Positions 10,583-19,439 of a DNA stretch of 52,917 nt are shown piece by piece. Location of the stretch: assembly GCA_004431415.1 (NCBI GenBank), contig QPMI01000086.1:1-52917 (forward strand), read 5' to 3'. Under the pieces are notes generated by a model. The model did no database searches. It saw only the letters and a list, made by a program, of their open reading frames with translations, and was not told where the DNA came from. Numbering within the stretch: the first letter of the stretch is position 1; the number at the start of each line of letters is the position of its first letter. The stretch comes from Cyanophora paradoxa. Taxonomy: Eukaryota > Glaucocystophyceae > Cyanophorales > Cyanophoraceae. A program made the translations under genes and the position numbers.

Positions 10583-10855
10583 ATGGATAGTAAAACAAAA
10601 AAGTTTATTGATGCTGCTATGACAGTCCATGGTAAAGATAAATTCGATTACAGTGAGACACATTACATCAAAGCTCAAGAGAAAGTATCTGTTAGATGTT
10701 TGCAATGTAACAAGGTGATCCTAACATATCCCTTTAATCATGTGAAGGGATCAGGGTGTAGGGACTGTAACAAAAGAAAGAGTCAAGCACACAGGAAAAG
10801 GGCTACTTCATCAATCAGAGTAGAGTATAGGGATATTTGCATTAGGTTTGACTAG
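10583..10855 (+). CDS. Zinc-ribbon protein, DUF723-like, 90 aa
   Basis: The pattern FIDAAMTVHGKDKFDYS followed by CLQC (Cys39, Cys42) and GSGCRDC (Cys59, Cys62) matches the small treble-clef/zinc-ribbon module often repeated in giant-virus and phage proteins and attached to homing-type endonucleases. Here it stands alone with a basic tail (KRKSQAHRKR) and no nuclease domain. A nucleic-acid-binding role is inferred from the family. It begins 22 bp after paralogue D. Confidence 0.65.
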   Translation: MDSKTKKFIDAAMTVHGKDKFDYSETHYIKAQEKVSVRCLQCNKVILTYPFNHVKGSGCRDCNKRKSQAHRKRATSSIRVEYRDICIRFD

Positions 10856-10878
10856 TTAATTTTTCTAAGGTATTCTTA

Positions 10879-11277
10879 ATGGAGACTAAATACAGAGGCT
10901 TTCATGTTATGCTTGATTACAAGGCTAAATCAGCTATTGCAACAGGACATGAGCATGTAAGCTTCCTAGGTAATTGGATTATGGGAACCCTTGAACAAGC
11001 AGTATTAAGACAAGGCATTAGGATTGTTCATAAACACTGTGAGATATTTGATGGCAAAATATCACCTCCTGGTTTTGCATTGGTTCTGCTATTAGATGAA
11101 AGCCATTGCACAGCTCATTGTTATTCCAATGAAGGCATGTTAGCAATTGATATATTCAGTTGTGGTAAAGAAGCTCAGCATAAAACACAAGCAGTTGCAG
11201 ATGAGATCGATAAAACAATGAATTTCTTAACATTTGAGAAGACTGAGAGACATAAACATGATAGATTCCCGTTTTGA
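10879..11277 (+). CDS. speD: S-adenosylmethionine decarboxylase, SpeD-type
   Basis: This 132-residue protein has the length of the short prokaryotic (class 1) AdoMet decarboxylase. The segment SPPGFALVLLLDESH holds the Glu74-Ser75 autocleavage site, where the serine becomes the pyruvoyl group. His80 and Cys95 (in DIFSCG) match the conserved His and Cys needed for processing and catalysis, and the hydrophobic strand GMLAIDIF lies between them. The enzyme makes decarboxylated AdoMet, the aminopropyl donor for spermidine. The gene is intact and is the last recognisable viral gene before the right border. No spermidine synthase is nearby, so it would have to feed the host polyamine pathway. Viral and phage SpeD copies are known. 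Confidence 0.85.
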   Translation: METKYRGFHVMLDYKAKSAIATGHEHVSFLGNWIMGTLEQAVLRQGIRIVHKHCEIFDGKISPPGFALVLLLDESHCTAHCYSNEGMLAIDIFSCGKEAQHKTQAVADEIDKTMNFLTFEKTERHKHDRFPF

Positions 11278-11337
11278 TGGGTTTCTATTATGGTGATCAG
11301 GGTGATTTACCTTTTTATTACAATGGCAATCGTTAAA

Positions 11338-11358
11338 AAAGGATATAATATATCCTTT
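11338..11358. terminator. Hairpin 61 bp after the speD-like gene
   Basis: AAAGGATAT and ATATCCTTT form a 9-bp stem with a 3-nt loop in AT-rich DNA. It may mark transcript 3' ends; its function is inferred only from position. Confidence 0.4.
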
Positions 11359-11582
11359 CCTACAATAGCTTTCTACAATGATTTTCTTTCTACAGTAGCT
11401 TTTGTTACAATAGAATTCTACTGTATGATGTAGCCGAAATATGAATGCACCCTACATTAAGCAATGTCAAGTATTTCGAATACTATTCGATTTCCTTACA
11501 ATAACACTCAGCATCTGCCCTAGATTCCCCCTATTATATTATATTTATATTTAAGTGGACTCAAGGTTGACTCATATTAATC

Positions 11583-11814
11583 GTAAAAGTAGTAAAAGTA
11601 TATGGATTTTGTTACGAATTCAATGCAAGGGTTGACTAAGTGGGTTGAGTTGACTCAAATTTCACAGGAAATAACAATGAATCAGAGTATAAATGCATTT
11701 TTTGAATCAACTACACCAACTAACACTGAGATTTTACCAATATATGAGGTCCTTACTGAATATGGTTTGTGTGACAGGTGTGACAGGTCTATCCCAAACT
11801 TTTCTATAGCATAA
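11583..11814 (+). CDS. Short ORF with double GTAAAAG motif, doubtful
   Basis: Two GTAAAAG motifs (11583-11589 and 11592-11598) precede an ATG at 11602 that opens 70 codons. The last third runs through one arm of the inverted repeat at 11769-11861, and its near-duplicate at 11990 keeps no matching start. It may be a remnant or chance ORF; the motifs are the only support. The interval given includes them. Confidence 0.25.
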
Positions 11815-11861
11815 AAATGAACTCTCAAAAGTTTGGGATGGACCTGTCACACCTGTCACAC
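11769..11861. repeat. Inverted repeat 1, 35-bp arms
   Basis: The left arm 11769-11803 starts GTGTGACAGGTGTGACAGG and pairs with 11827-11861 (one mismatch) around a 23-nt loop. Confidence 0.9.
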
Positions 11862-12060
11862 TCGATTATTTCATTTGTTTATTCAAGTAGAATTACATAG
11901 ATAAACTTCTTACTTATTGTTACTGAGTTTTTCATTATAAAAGAGATCCTTACTGAATATGGTTTGTGTGACAGGTGTGACAGGATGCATTTTGTGAATC
12001 AACTACACCAACTAACACTGAAATTTTAACATTAAAAGAGATCCTTACTGAATATGGTTT

Positions 12061-12153
12061 GTGTGACAGGTGTGACAGGTCTATCCCAAACTTTTCTATA
12101 ACATAAAAATGAACTATCAAAAGTTTGGGATAGACCTGTCACACCTGTCACAC
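12061..12153. repeat. Inverted repeat 2, perfect 35-bp arms
   Basis: Arms 12061-12095 and 12119-12153 are perfect reverse complements, with the same GTGTGACAGG tandem in the outer part and a 23-nt loop. Possible terminal-region replication, packaging or protein-binding site, or a transcript hairpin. Confidence 0.9.
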
Positions 12154-12405
12154 CCAATTATTTCAAAAATCCTAAGGGTCCCCCCTTAGAATCATTAAAA
12201 CATGATAAAAACATATAAGTTTCATGTATAATTACGATTGGATTCAATAAGAGATCGATTTGTTTTATTAAACAAATGAATCTAATATGGATCTTAATCG
12301 AGTTAAGCGATATATTTCCGATTAAATGAATTAAATTTAATTAAATTTAATCGAGAAAGTACATGAATATAATATCGATTAAATCAATTAACTTTTAGAC
12401 CAATC

Positions 12406-12688
12406 ACACATAGTAAAATGCGGAGTTTTAACCAGAGGCAAGATCTAATTGAGATTCAGTTATATTATTCGGAAATATATACAGATTATCGATAGACTCA
12501 GTAAGACTAATCGGAAAATAAGAGAAATTTACGATAAAATATCGAAAAGAATACAAAATAATCGAAATAAATGAATATTCGATAAGATATACACAGATTA
12601 TCGATTGATTGAAATAGAATATACGAGATATATCAACAAAATCAATTAAGATAAGCCGAGGGTTAAAACTCCGCATTTTACTATGTGT
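12406..12688. mobile_element. Inverted-repeat segment at the provirus right border
   Basis: The 28-bp sequence at 12406-12433 (starting ACACATAGTAAAATGC) is the perfect reverse complement of 12661-12688. The 227 bp between are AT-rich and full of ATCGAT-like words, like the viral DNA to the left. The right arm ends exactly where similarity to the host paralogue begins (12689). It is either the terminal structure of the viral element or a small inverted-repeat transposon sitting at the border. No coding potential is seen. Confidence 0.75.
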
Positions 12689-13801
12689 CACAGCAGCTGA
12701 TTCACTGCGACGACGTGCTGCGAAACCTTGAAGCCCAAGGCATAGCCAACGATTTCGACGGATACCGGTGCGTACAAGTCTAGATCTACACTCCAAATCA
12801 GAAAACATGCGTGTCTTAGTTGCATGCAATAGGGTGCATGCACCCGTGTTCGATCTATCCATAAGCTGATCGAACTTGGCCTCAGGTATATGCTCACGAA
12901 GATTATGCAAAGTACGAAGGACATCCCAGAGCAGTTCGCGTTCTCCGGGGCTGAGAAAGTCTGGGACAACCTGTACGGCTACATGACGCCGGAGGTGGCG
13001 AGCAACTCTATCTGGGCGCAGACGGTGACGAAGACCATGACGGAGAAGGACGTGCAAGCCGCCATCGCCAAGTTCGATGCGGCCGGCGACAACGATGGGA
13101 TGCTGGACAAGAGCGAGTTCCTGGCGTGCCACGAGCCCGTCATGTCTACATTCAACCCGAACTCGACCGAGGTGCGCGAGCTTCTAGGCGAGCTATATGT
13201 AGGTTGATATTAAAATCGGACTGCACGAGCAAGCGTACGTATATCAAACTTCTCTTTTTCCGCAGCTCACATACAGCACCGACCCTGCAGCGGTGCGTAT
13301 GCGCATGTTCTTCATTTCTATCGTTTTCAGCCCAGAACAGCATGCATACCGCCTTCCTTCTAGAGATAATCCCATTCGAACTTGACTTCCATGATTGTCA
13401 CTCGGGGTCTCTGAACGTGCACGCAATCGCAGGATTTTGAGTACCAAATGAAACTGCAGCAGGTGGAGATGTTCAAGCAAATGTTCGGGCCCGGGGAAGA
13501 TTACATGATGTACATGGATCATTATCACGTGCGCATACGCATGCGCATAAACACGGGCCACAACTCTCATAATGATAACTTGACATGGGGCGCGAGCTCG
13601 AGGGCGCGAACCCCTCTGTACAGTGTCCCGCTAGCGCTACCCCAGCCGGCCGACCCCGACGCCTGTGTCGCCGGGCAGGTGGAGGAGCCGTCCGACTTCG
13701 AGGCGGCGGAGGTCGAGTTTGCTGAGAACGCTGCCGCCGACGAGGCCGCCGCCGCCGCTGCCGAAGTCGCCTGCGCGGACGAGCAGTGCCTGGCTTCTTG
13801 A
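12689..13801 (+). pseudogene. EF-hand gene copy 1, 5'-truncated by insertion
   Basis: Five exons are read from comparison with the copy at 30.2-31.36 kb: 12689-12767, 12886-13171, 13266-13292, 13433-13528 and 13646-13801. Introns begin GTGCG and end CAG, and phases agree throughout. The product has a Cys-containing segment (QLIHCDDVLRN), an EF-hand-like motif FDAAGDNDGMLDKSEF, a Met-rich helix (MFKQMF... DYMMYMDHYH) and an acidic Ala/Glu tail ending CADEQCLAS. Similarity starts mid-exon at 12689, directly against viral DNA, so the first exons are missing here. It is probably inactive unless the insertion carries a promoter. Confidence 0.8.
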
Positions 13802-14192
13802 TCCCCTGCATCGCGTCCACGACTGCTATACTATAGCTATCGTTGTTTGTCTGCGTGCCCGCCAAACCGTCGACAGCGTGTCTGCCAACGCGTACGTAAA
13901 CCGATCGCTATAAATGTAAATATTTATAGATGATCGTGATCAGTCACCTGCACGGTATCTGTCTTGGTTGTTGATTGAGCAGCCGAATTTTCATACGTGT
14001 TCCAGGAGCGGGCGAGCTGAGCTCAGCCAGAGGGAGAGTATATATATGCATTGTCCAGCCTGAGATCGCCTACAGCTAGATATAGAAACATATATGTCTA
14101 GATACTTTGACTAGTGGCCAAATAACGCGCTGTACCAAAATAACGCGCCCGCGGCCAAAACTAGGTACCGGGTTGATTTGACATACGTACGT
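13802..14192 (+). other. 3' flank of EF-hand copy 1
   Basis: No gene is seen. The stretch shares patches (GATACTTTGACTAGTG, AAAATAACGCGCC) with 31359-31740, so the segmental duplication extends past the stop codons in both copies. Confidence 0.6.
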
Positions 14193-14312
14193 ACTAGTGG
14201 CCCGGCCGCGATTCTCGCGCCGGGGGTGCAAGGGGGGAACCGGGATCTAATGAAAGAGTCCTAGTGGCGCGCACATGCGCGCGGCAGAACGACCCCGGCC
14301 CAGTGCGCGCGG
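14193..14312 (+). mobile_element. Left-end fragment of the foldback element
   Basis: This copies the first ~120 bp of the foldback element at 39736 (ACTAGTGGCCCGGCCGCGAT onward to CCCGGCCCAGTG) with few changes. Similarity stops near 14312 and related sequence resumes at about 18860, suggesting that this copy was split by later insertion. Confidence 0.75.
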
Positions 14313-15156
14313 CAGGTCGAAGGTTAAAGATAAACACAGATTATGATTGGAAAAATAGAAAAGGCCCGATAAGCACACGCTGCGATCAAACCGAATAACG
14401 TGATGCTACACAAACTGCCGGATTTCAGACAGCTCGAGAGCTTGGGCTCGAGACTCGGGCAGCCACCCGAGACCTCGGGACGGGTAGCAGAACTGGCAAA
14501 AAACGGGTAGCACGTAGGGACAGTTCGCTACAAAGAGGCACGAGATGCCGCAACAGCACGCAACCGCGCGGGAGAGCGAAGAGCGTGTACCGGAAGCACC
14601 GGGCGGGTAGCTAGGCGCGCTGGATAGCTCCCCGGCGCCCGCGCCGCCGACCGACCCGACACCCTGTCTTCGGCGCGTTCGCACGCCCCGCGCGGCGAGT
14701 CTGGCCTAGTCTGGCCGCTGGGGTAGTTGTATATATGTTGCAGCCGGCACGTAGCTAGCTACAGCCAGCACCGCGGACGCCCCGCGCCTTGTGTGAACGG
14801 CCGACCTGTGCGGCTTCGGTGACTGGGTGCGATCCATCGCTCCAGGCGCGGCAGTATCGCTTCCCAGGGTGCCACATACATGCTATTGCACTTACGCTAC
14901 TGCGGCCCCTTCTCTGACCGCGGCCGCAGTGTCACAGTGTGCTCGGGAGAGCGCGGGCCGGGGCGCTTCGCGGGGGCAAGCGTGGTGCGGTGCCGTCATG
15001 CGGAGCAGGGTTCTACACAACTAAGAGCAGCGTTTGTCATCACAGAACAAGTCCGCACTCGCTGGCGCGGCACGTCGCTGTCCACCGTGCTTCTCTTGCT
15101 CTCGCAGAACAAGTCCGCCCTCGCCGGCGCGGTGCACCGCTGTCTGCGGCGCCGCC

Positions 15157-16425
15157 AGCTCACGCCGAGCCCGCCCGTGCAGCCCCGCCCGCGCCCCCCG
15201 CCCGCCCGCCGCGCGCCCCGCCGCAGGAGGCCGCGGGGCACCGCCCCGGGCGCCTCGGACGCGAGGGGACGACGCCGCGACGCCGCCGACGCCGCCAGCT
15301 CACGCCGAGCCCGCCCGTGCAGCCCCGCCCGCGCCCCTCGACCGCCCGCCGCGCGCCCCGCCGCAGGAGGCCGCGGGGCACCGCCCCCGGGCGCCTCGGA
15401 CGCGAGGGGACGACGCCGCGACGCCGCCGACGCCGCCAGCGGACGCCGAGCCCGCCCGTGCAGCCCCGCCCCGCGCCCTCCACCCGCCCGCCGCGCGCCC
15501 CGCCGCAGGAGCCCGCGCCGGGCAGCCCCCGGGCGCCTCAGACGCGAGGGGACGACGCTGCGACGCTGCCGACGCCGCCAGCTCAAGCCGAGCCCGCCCG
15601 TGCAGCCCCGCCCGCGCCCCTCGACCGCCCGCCGCGCGCCCCGCCGCAGGAGGCCGCGGGGCACCGCCCCCGGGCGCCTCGGACGCGAGGGGGCGAGGCC
15701 GCGACGCTGCCGACGCCGCCAGCTCAAGCCGAGCCCGCCCGTGCAGCCCCGCCCCGCGCCCTCCACCCGCCCGCCGCGTGCCCCGCCGCAGGAGCCCGCG
15801 CCGGGCAGCCCCGGGCGCCTCAGGCGCGAGGGGACGACGCCGCGACGCCGCCGACGCCGCCAGCGGACGCCGAGCCCGCCCGTGCAGCCCCGCCCCGCGC
15901 CCCCCACCCGCCCGCCGCGCGCCCCGCCGCAGGAGGCCGCGGGGCACCGCCCCCGGGCGCCTCGGACGCGAGGGGCGAGGCCGCGACGCTGCCGACGCCG
16001 CCAGCTCAAGCCGAGCCCGCCCGTGCAGCCCCGCCCCGCGCCCTCCACCCGCCCGCCGCGTGCCCCGCCGCAGGAGCCCGCGCCGGGCAGCCCCCGGGCG
16101 CCTCAGGCGCGAGGGGACGACGCCGCGACGCCGCCGACGCCGCCAGCGGACGCCGAGCCCGCCCGTGCAGCCCCGCCCCGCGCCCCCACCCGCCCGCCGC
16201 GCGCCCCGCCGCAGGAGGCCGCGGGGCACCGCCCCGGGCGCCTCGGACGCGAGGGGGCGAGGCCGCGACGCCGCCGACGCCGCCAGCGGACGCCGAGCCC
16301 GCCCGTGCAGCCCCGCCCTCACTCCCCGCCCGCCCGCCGCGCGCCCCGCCGGAGGAGCCCGCGACGGACCGCCCCCGAGGGCCCAGGACGCGAGGGGGTG
16401 AGGCCGCGACGCCACCGACGCCGTA
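15157..16425 (+). repeat. 141-bp GC-rich minisatellite, nine units
   Basis: The landmark GAGCCCGCCCGTGCAGCCCC recurs at 15167, 15307, 15448, 15590, 15731, 15872, 16013, 16155 and 16295. Spacings are 140-142 bp. Two unit types alternate (AGCTCA-type and AGCGGA-type). All six frames are largely open because stop codons are absent from the unit, so long ORFs here are no evidence of a protein. One plus frame would give a Pro/Ala/Arg-rich repeat protein, but 1-bp length changes between units do not preserve a frame. Confidence 0.9.
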
Positions 16426-16439
16426 GATCAGCCCCCTAG

Positions 16440-18336
16440 GCCCTGAGGCCTAGCTTCATGTAGCTTTGCTTTCTCGCCTCAGAGGCCCACTTTCGCGACC
16501 CAGAGGCCTTCCTTTAGCCTATGTTTTGTTCCAAAAGCATGTAAATGACTTGTATTCTGCGCCCTGAGCGCTGTATGCGACTGGGCGGGCGAGGATCACT
16601 CAGGAGGCATCTGGGGCCCCAATTTCCAGTAGTTTTTGAATACGGGCCCAGGCTTTGATCGGCGGCCTTCGGTACCACCACCATCGTCTTCAGCACCCTC
16701 GAAAACCCCCGGGGACGTGAAATCATCGTTGTTGAGTGAGTTGATGCTTCAATCAGGCATCATGAGCACGTCGAAGTGGCATTTTGGAACTTGAAAACTG
16801 AAAAGTTCCAGAGAGGGTCCTACGAGTAAAGTTCAAAACATCGGTCCGGCCCAAAAACACTTCGGATCACCCTGTATCTTCGTGCAGTGATATATCTACA
16901 TGTGATAATGATTCTGGCTGAAAGAGCGCCCGCTGGGGCCAGCCAGTCGCCCAGGAACTCACTGGCTCACTGGAACTCATGAGCAATCTCTGCTGGGGAA
17001 GCGCGCGCCAGGGCCGCGCTGCATCCGCGCATGCGCTATTCATGCGCTAATTGAATCGCGCTACGGCGGCCCTGCGAGTCCTCGCGGTGCTGAGCCCTCG
17101 GAGAGAGATCAAATTGCCCAGGTGCATACACGGCAGGAGCAGGCGACGATCGAGGCGGGCGCGCGCCAGAGCCACGGTGCATCCACGCAAGCTCTATCTA
17201 GGCGAGCGTCGATTCGCGCTCCCGGCGGCCCGTCGCGCCCTCGCAGTTCGCAGCGGAATTGAATCGCCCAGGTGCCCCCTCTGCAGCTGTGGCAGGTGCC
17301 GCTGGCGGCGGGGGCCCGTGCCGCTGCCCGTACGTGCGCTCTGCGCGAGCTTTAGATGTGTCTCGTGACCCTAGACATCTCAACCCACATCGCCTCGCCG
17401 TCGCAGCCATGCCATCTGGAACCGCAGGACATGCGCATGCATATGCTTGATTGCACACGAGAGCGCATCTGCCTGAGGCGCGGCGGGGCATGAAGCGGAG
17501 GCTTGGCGGGACCTACGCAATGCAGGCGAGCGGTGCGCGGTCTCAGAGGCGACGAAAGATGCCTCGGCGGCCCGAGGCCTGCGAGAGACAGATCCATTCA
17601 GGGCGGGGCCTGCGAGCGCGACGGCGCGGGGCTTGCTTATGCACCTACACGTGATGCTCATCATGGATACGAGCGATCAAACGCTGTCCCGGTGCTGCGT
17701 TGTCGCTGCGAGGGAGAGAGATGATCGATATCGGGGAGGACCCGAGCGCGCGGGCCTTCGCCACGCACCTCTCGGCAAAGTGCACGTTAGCTAAGAGCCG
17801 ATCGATTGGTCGTGGCACGCCTCCGCTCCAGCTGCGCTGTTGTTACGCTTCCGATGCGAGGGCGGCCACGCGGCCGTGCTTAGCGTGCCACAGCGACGCA
17901 TATGGTCTCCTAAGGCCTCGCACACGCTCTACGGGCGTCGCGCGGCCGCGGAGAGCGTCCTCCGTTTCTATGGGAGAACTGCGCCGACGTCCAGCGGACC
18001 AGGGAGCCTATCTTCCGGGGTGCTTCTGAACGGAATCCGAAGCACCTTGATAGCCACTACACCGTAGTTAGGCCCGAATCGGCCTAGCTAGTACTAGTAC
18101 GCTAGTACGCTGCTTGGTCCCGCTCGTTCTTCGCTCTAGCTCTAGCTACGCGCGCTTCTTTGGCCCAAAGATGCTGCTATGGGTCCGAAGGCTGCTCTGA
18201 AGCGTGCGGCAGCTCCGTCGGAGCGCCGGCGGCTTCGCCGGCCATGCGCGCGACTTGCGTATGGAGTAACCCGGTGCAGGTTCATCCCCGGCGATTTGCC
18301 CCCCCAACTCGAGCTCTCGAGCTAAGCTATCGGGTC
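16440..18336. other. GC-rich stretch without a supported gene
   Basis: Short ORFs overlap in all frames without recognisable domains. A diverged tandem duplication of about 159 bp lies at 17005-17300 (GCGCGCCAG... TGCATCC... CGCCCAGGTGC). I see no RNA gene or regulatory site I can support. Confidence 0.5.
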
Positions 18337-18499
18337 TGAAATCTGGCAGTTTGTGTAGCATCACGTAAAGAAAAGCCTCAATCAAAGGCCAGACTCAGCG
18401 CACACTATATGAAAGATTGTTCTGGAGCCAAAAAACGTTCCGCATGCGCATCAACTCTGTTCGCACGGCCTACCGCTAACCCTGAACAGCTGGCTAAAA

Positions 18500-18850
18500 G
18501 ATGATGGTGCTGTCTGCAGAGGGCTCGCCGTAGACGTAGTCGATCCAGGCGGAAGTCGACCTTCTAGATCTGGAGGGGATCGGGGCGGAAGTCGACCTTG
18601 GGGGTGAGCGGCAGCCAGCGGCGCCGGTCCTGAAGAACGCCGTGTTGCAAGAGCATGGTGAGGCGGCCTGCCGCCTCGAGCGCCCGCAGAGCCGCTGAGC
18701 GGCGCGGCTGGCGCGCTGCTCGCTCCCGCCGCGCATCTGGTAGCTATAGACAAGGTCTTGAATTTCGACGTCCGCGAGGCTGGCGTCGCGCAGGCGCTCG
18801 ACGACCCCCTCGTGGAGGTCCTCGATCGCAGCACGTCGTGCGCAGCACGC
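18500..18850 (-). other. Exon-like minus-strand fragment, unknown
   Basis: Read on the minus strand, 18840-18720 encodes a helical, charged segment (IEDLHEGVVERLRDASLADV, then LVYSYQMRGG). Another frame encodes RRWLPLTPKVDFRPDPL near 18600. The composition is protein-like but the fragment is short, frame-split and unrecognised. It may be a captured exon between pieces of repeats. Confidence 0.3.
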
Positions 18851-18859
18851 GAACTAGTC

Positions 18860-19065
18860 TGCTGGCCGGGTGCCGACCGCAACAAGAGCGCCTGGCCCGG
18901 CAGACGTGCTCGGCCGGCGCACGCGGTTCTGCGGCGCACGCGATGTCGGCGGCTTGCTGAGCGCAGCAAAAGACTACAGTCTGGACGGCCGCGCGAAATT
19001 TAGAGGAGATCTAGACAGCTGGGAGAATTACGAAGTGGTTAACGTTGCCATGCAAAACCGCCGCG
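18860..19065 (+). mobile_element. Diverged interior of the foldback element
   Basis: CGCAACAAGAGCGCC..., GCGGTTCTGCGG, GCTGAGCGCAGCAA and GTCTGGACGGCCG follow the order found at 39848-39990, with scattered changes. It continues the fragment at 14193-14312. Confidence 0.65.
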
Positions 19066-19439
19066 TGACACCGCAGCGCCGCCCGAGGAAGAGACCCGGA
19101 GAGCCCAGATCTATAGCTAGAGGAGTGAGAGAGCAGTTGGTCGACGTCTTCCCCGCGAAAACCACTTTTCCCGAGTTCGAGAGAGCACTCGCGAGCTCGA
19201 GTTTGGCGCTCGAAAGTCGAAAGCTGACGGTTCACCGCGAGCCAATCGGATCGCGAATAGAGCAACATTTTTTCTGGTGTTGCATACTGGACCTCGAAAA
19301 CGGCCTCATAGAAAAAGTTTGGCTGAAGCGAGGGAACGGGAAGCAAGCTGCAGCTGGGAGAAGCCCTTCGGTCTTCGTCCCCCCTTGCAATCATAGTATA
19401 CCGCGCTAACTTCCTGCTGCGAAGTCGCCCTTCATATAC

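Larger units (their letters stand above)
11699..12154. repeat. Direct duplication (~165 bp) carrying hairpins
   Basis: The segment from about 11699 to 11862 (GAATCAACTACACCAACTAA onward, through TTACTGAATATGGTTTGTG) recurs at about 11990-12154, offset by about 291 bp. A third partial copy of the hairpin half lies at 11966-11984. Confidence 0.85.
14398..18368. mobile_element. 4-kb segment bounded by inverted repeats
   Basis: About 31 bp at 14398-14429 (CGTGATGCTACACAAACTGC onward) is the reverse complement of 18337-18368 with one mismatch, and weaker similarity extends on both sides. The interior holds the GC-rich minisatellite and about 2 kb without convincing genes. No transposase is recognised. 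It may be a non-autonomous element or an inverted duplication. Confidence 0.5.

Noticed and set aside
11699-12154. CRISPR-like array
   Set aside because: Only two to three copies, arranged as hairpins within a direct duplication, with no regular unique spacers.
12428-13132. 234-codon minus ORF across the virus-host border
   Set aside because: It is antisense to the EF-hand exons and continues by chance into the AT-rich border segment.
14880-16439. Several 350-520-codon overlapping ORFs on both strands
   Set aside because: They arise from stop-free GC-rich 141-bp repeats open in most frames; 1-bp unit length changes do not keep a frame.
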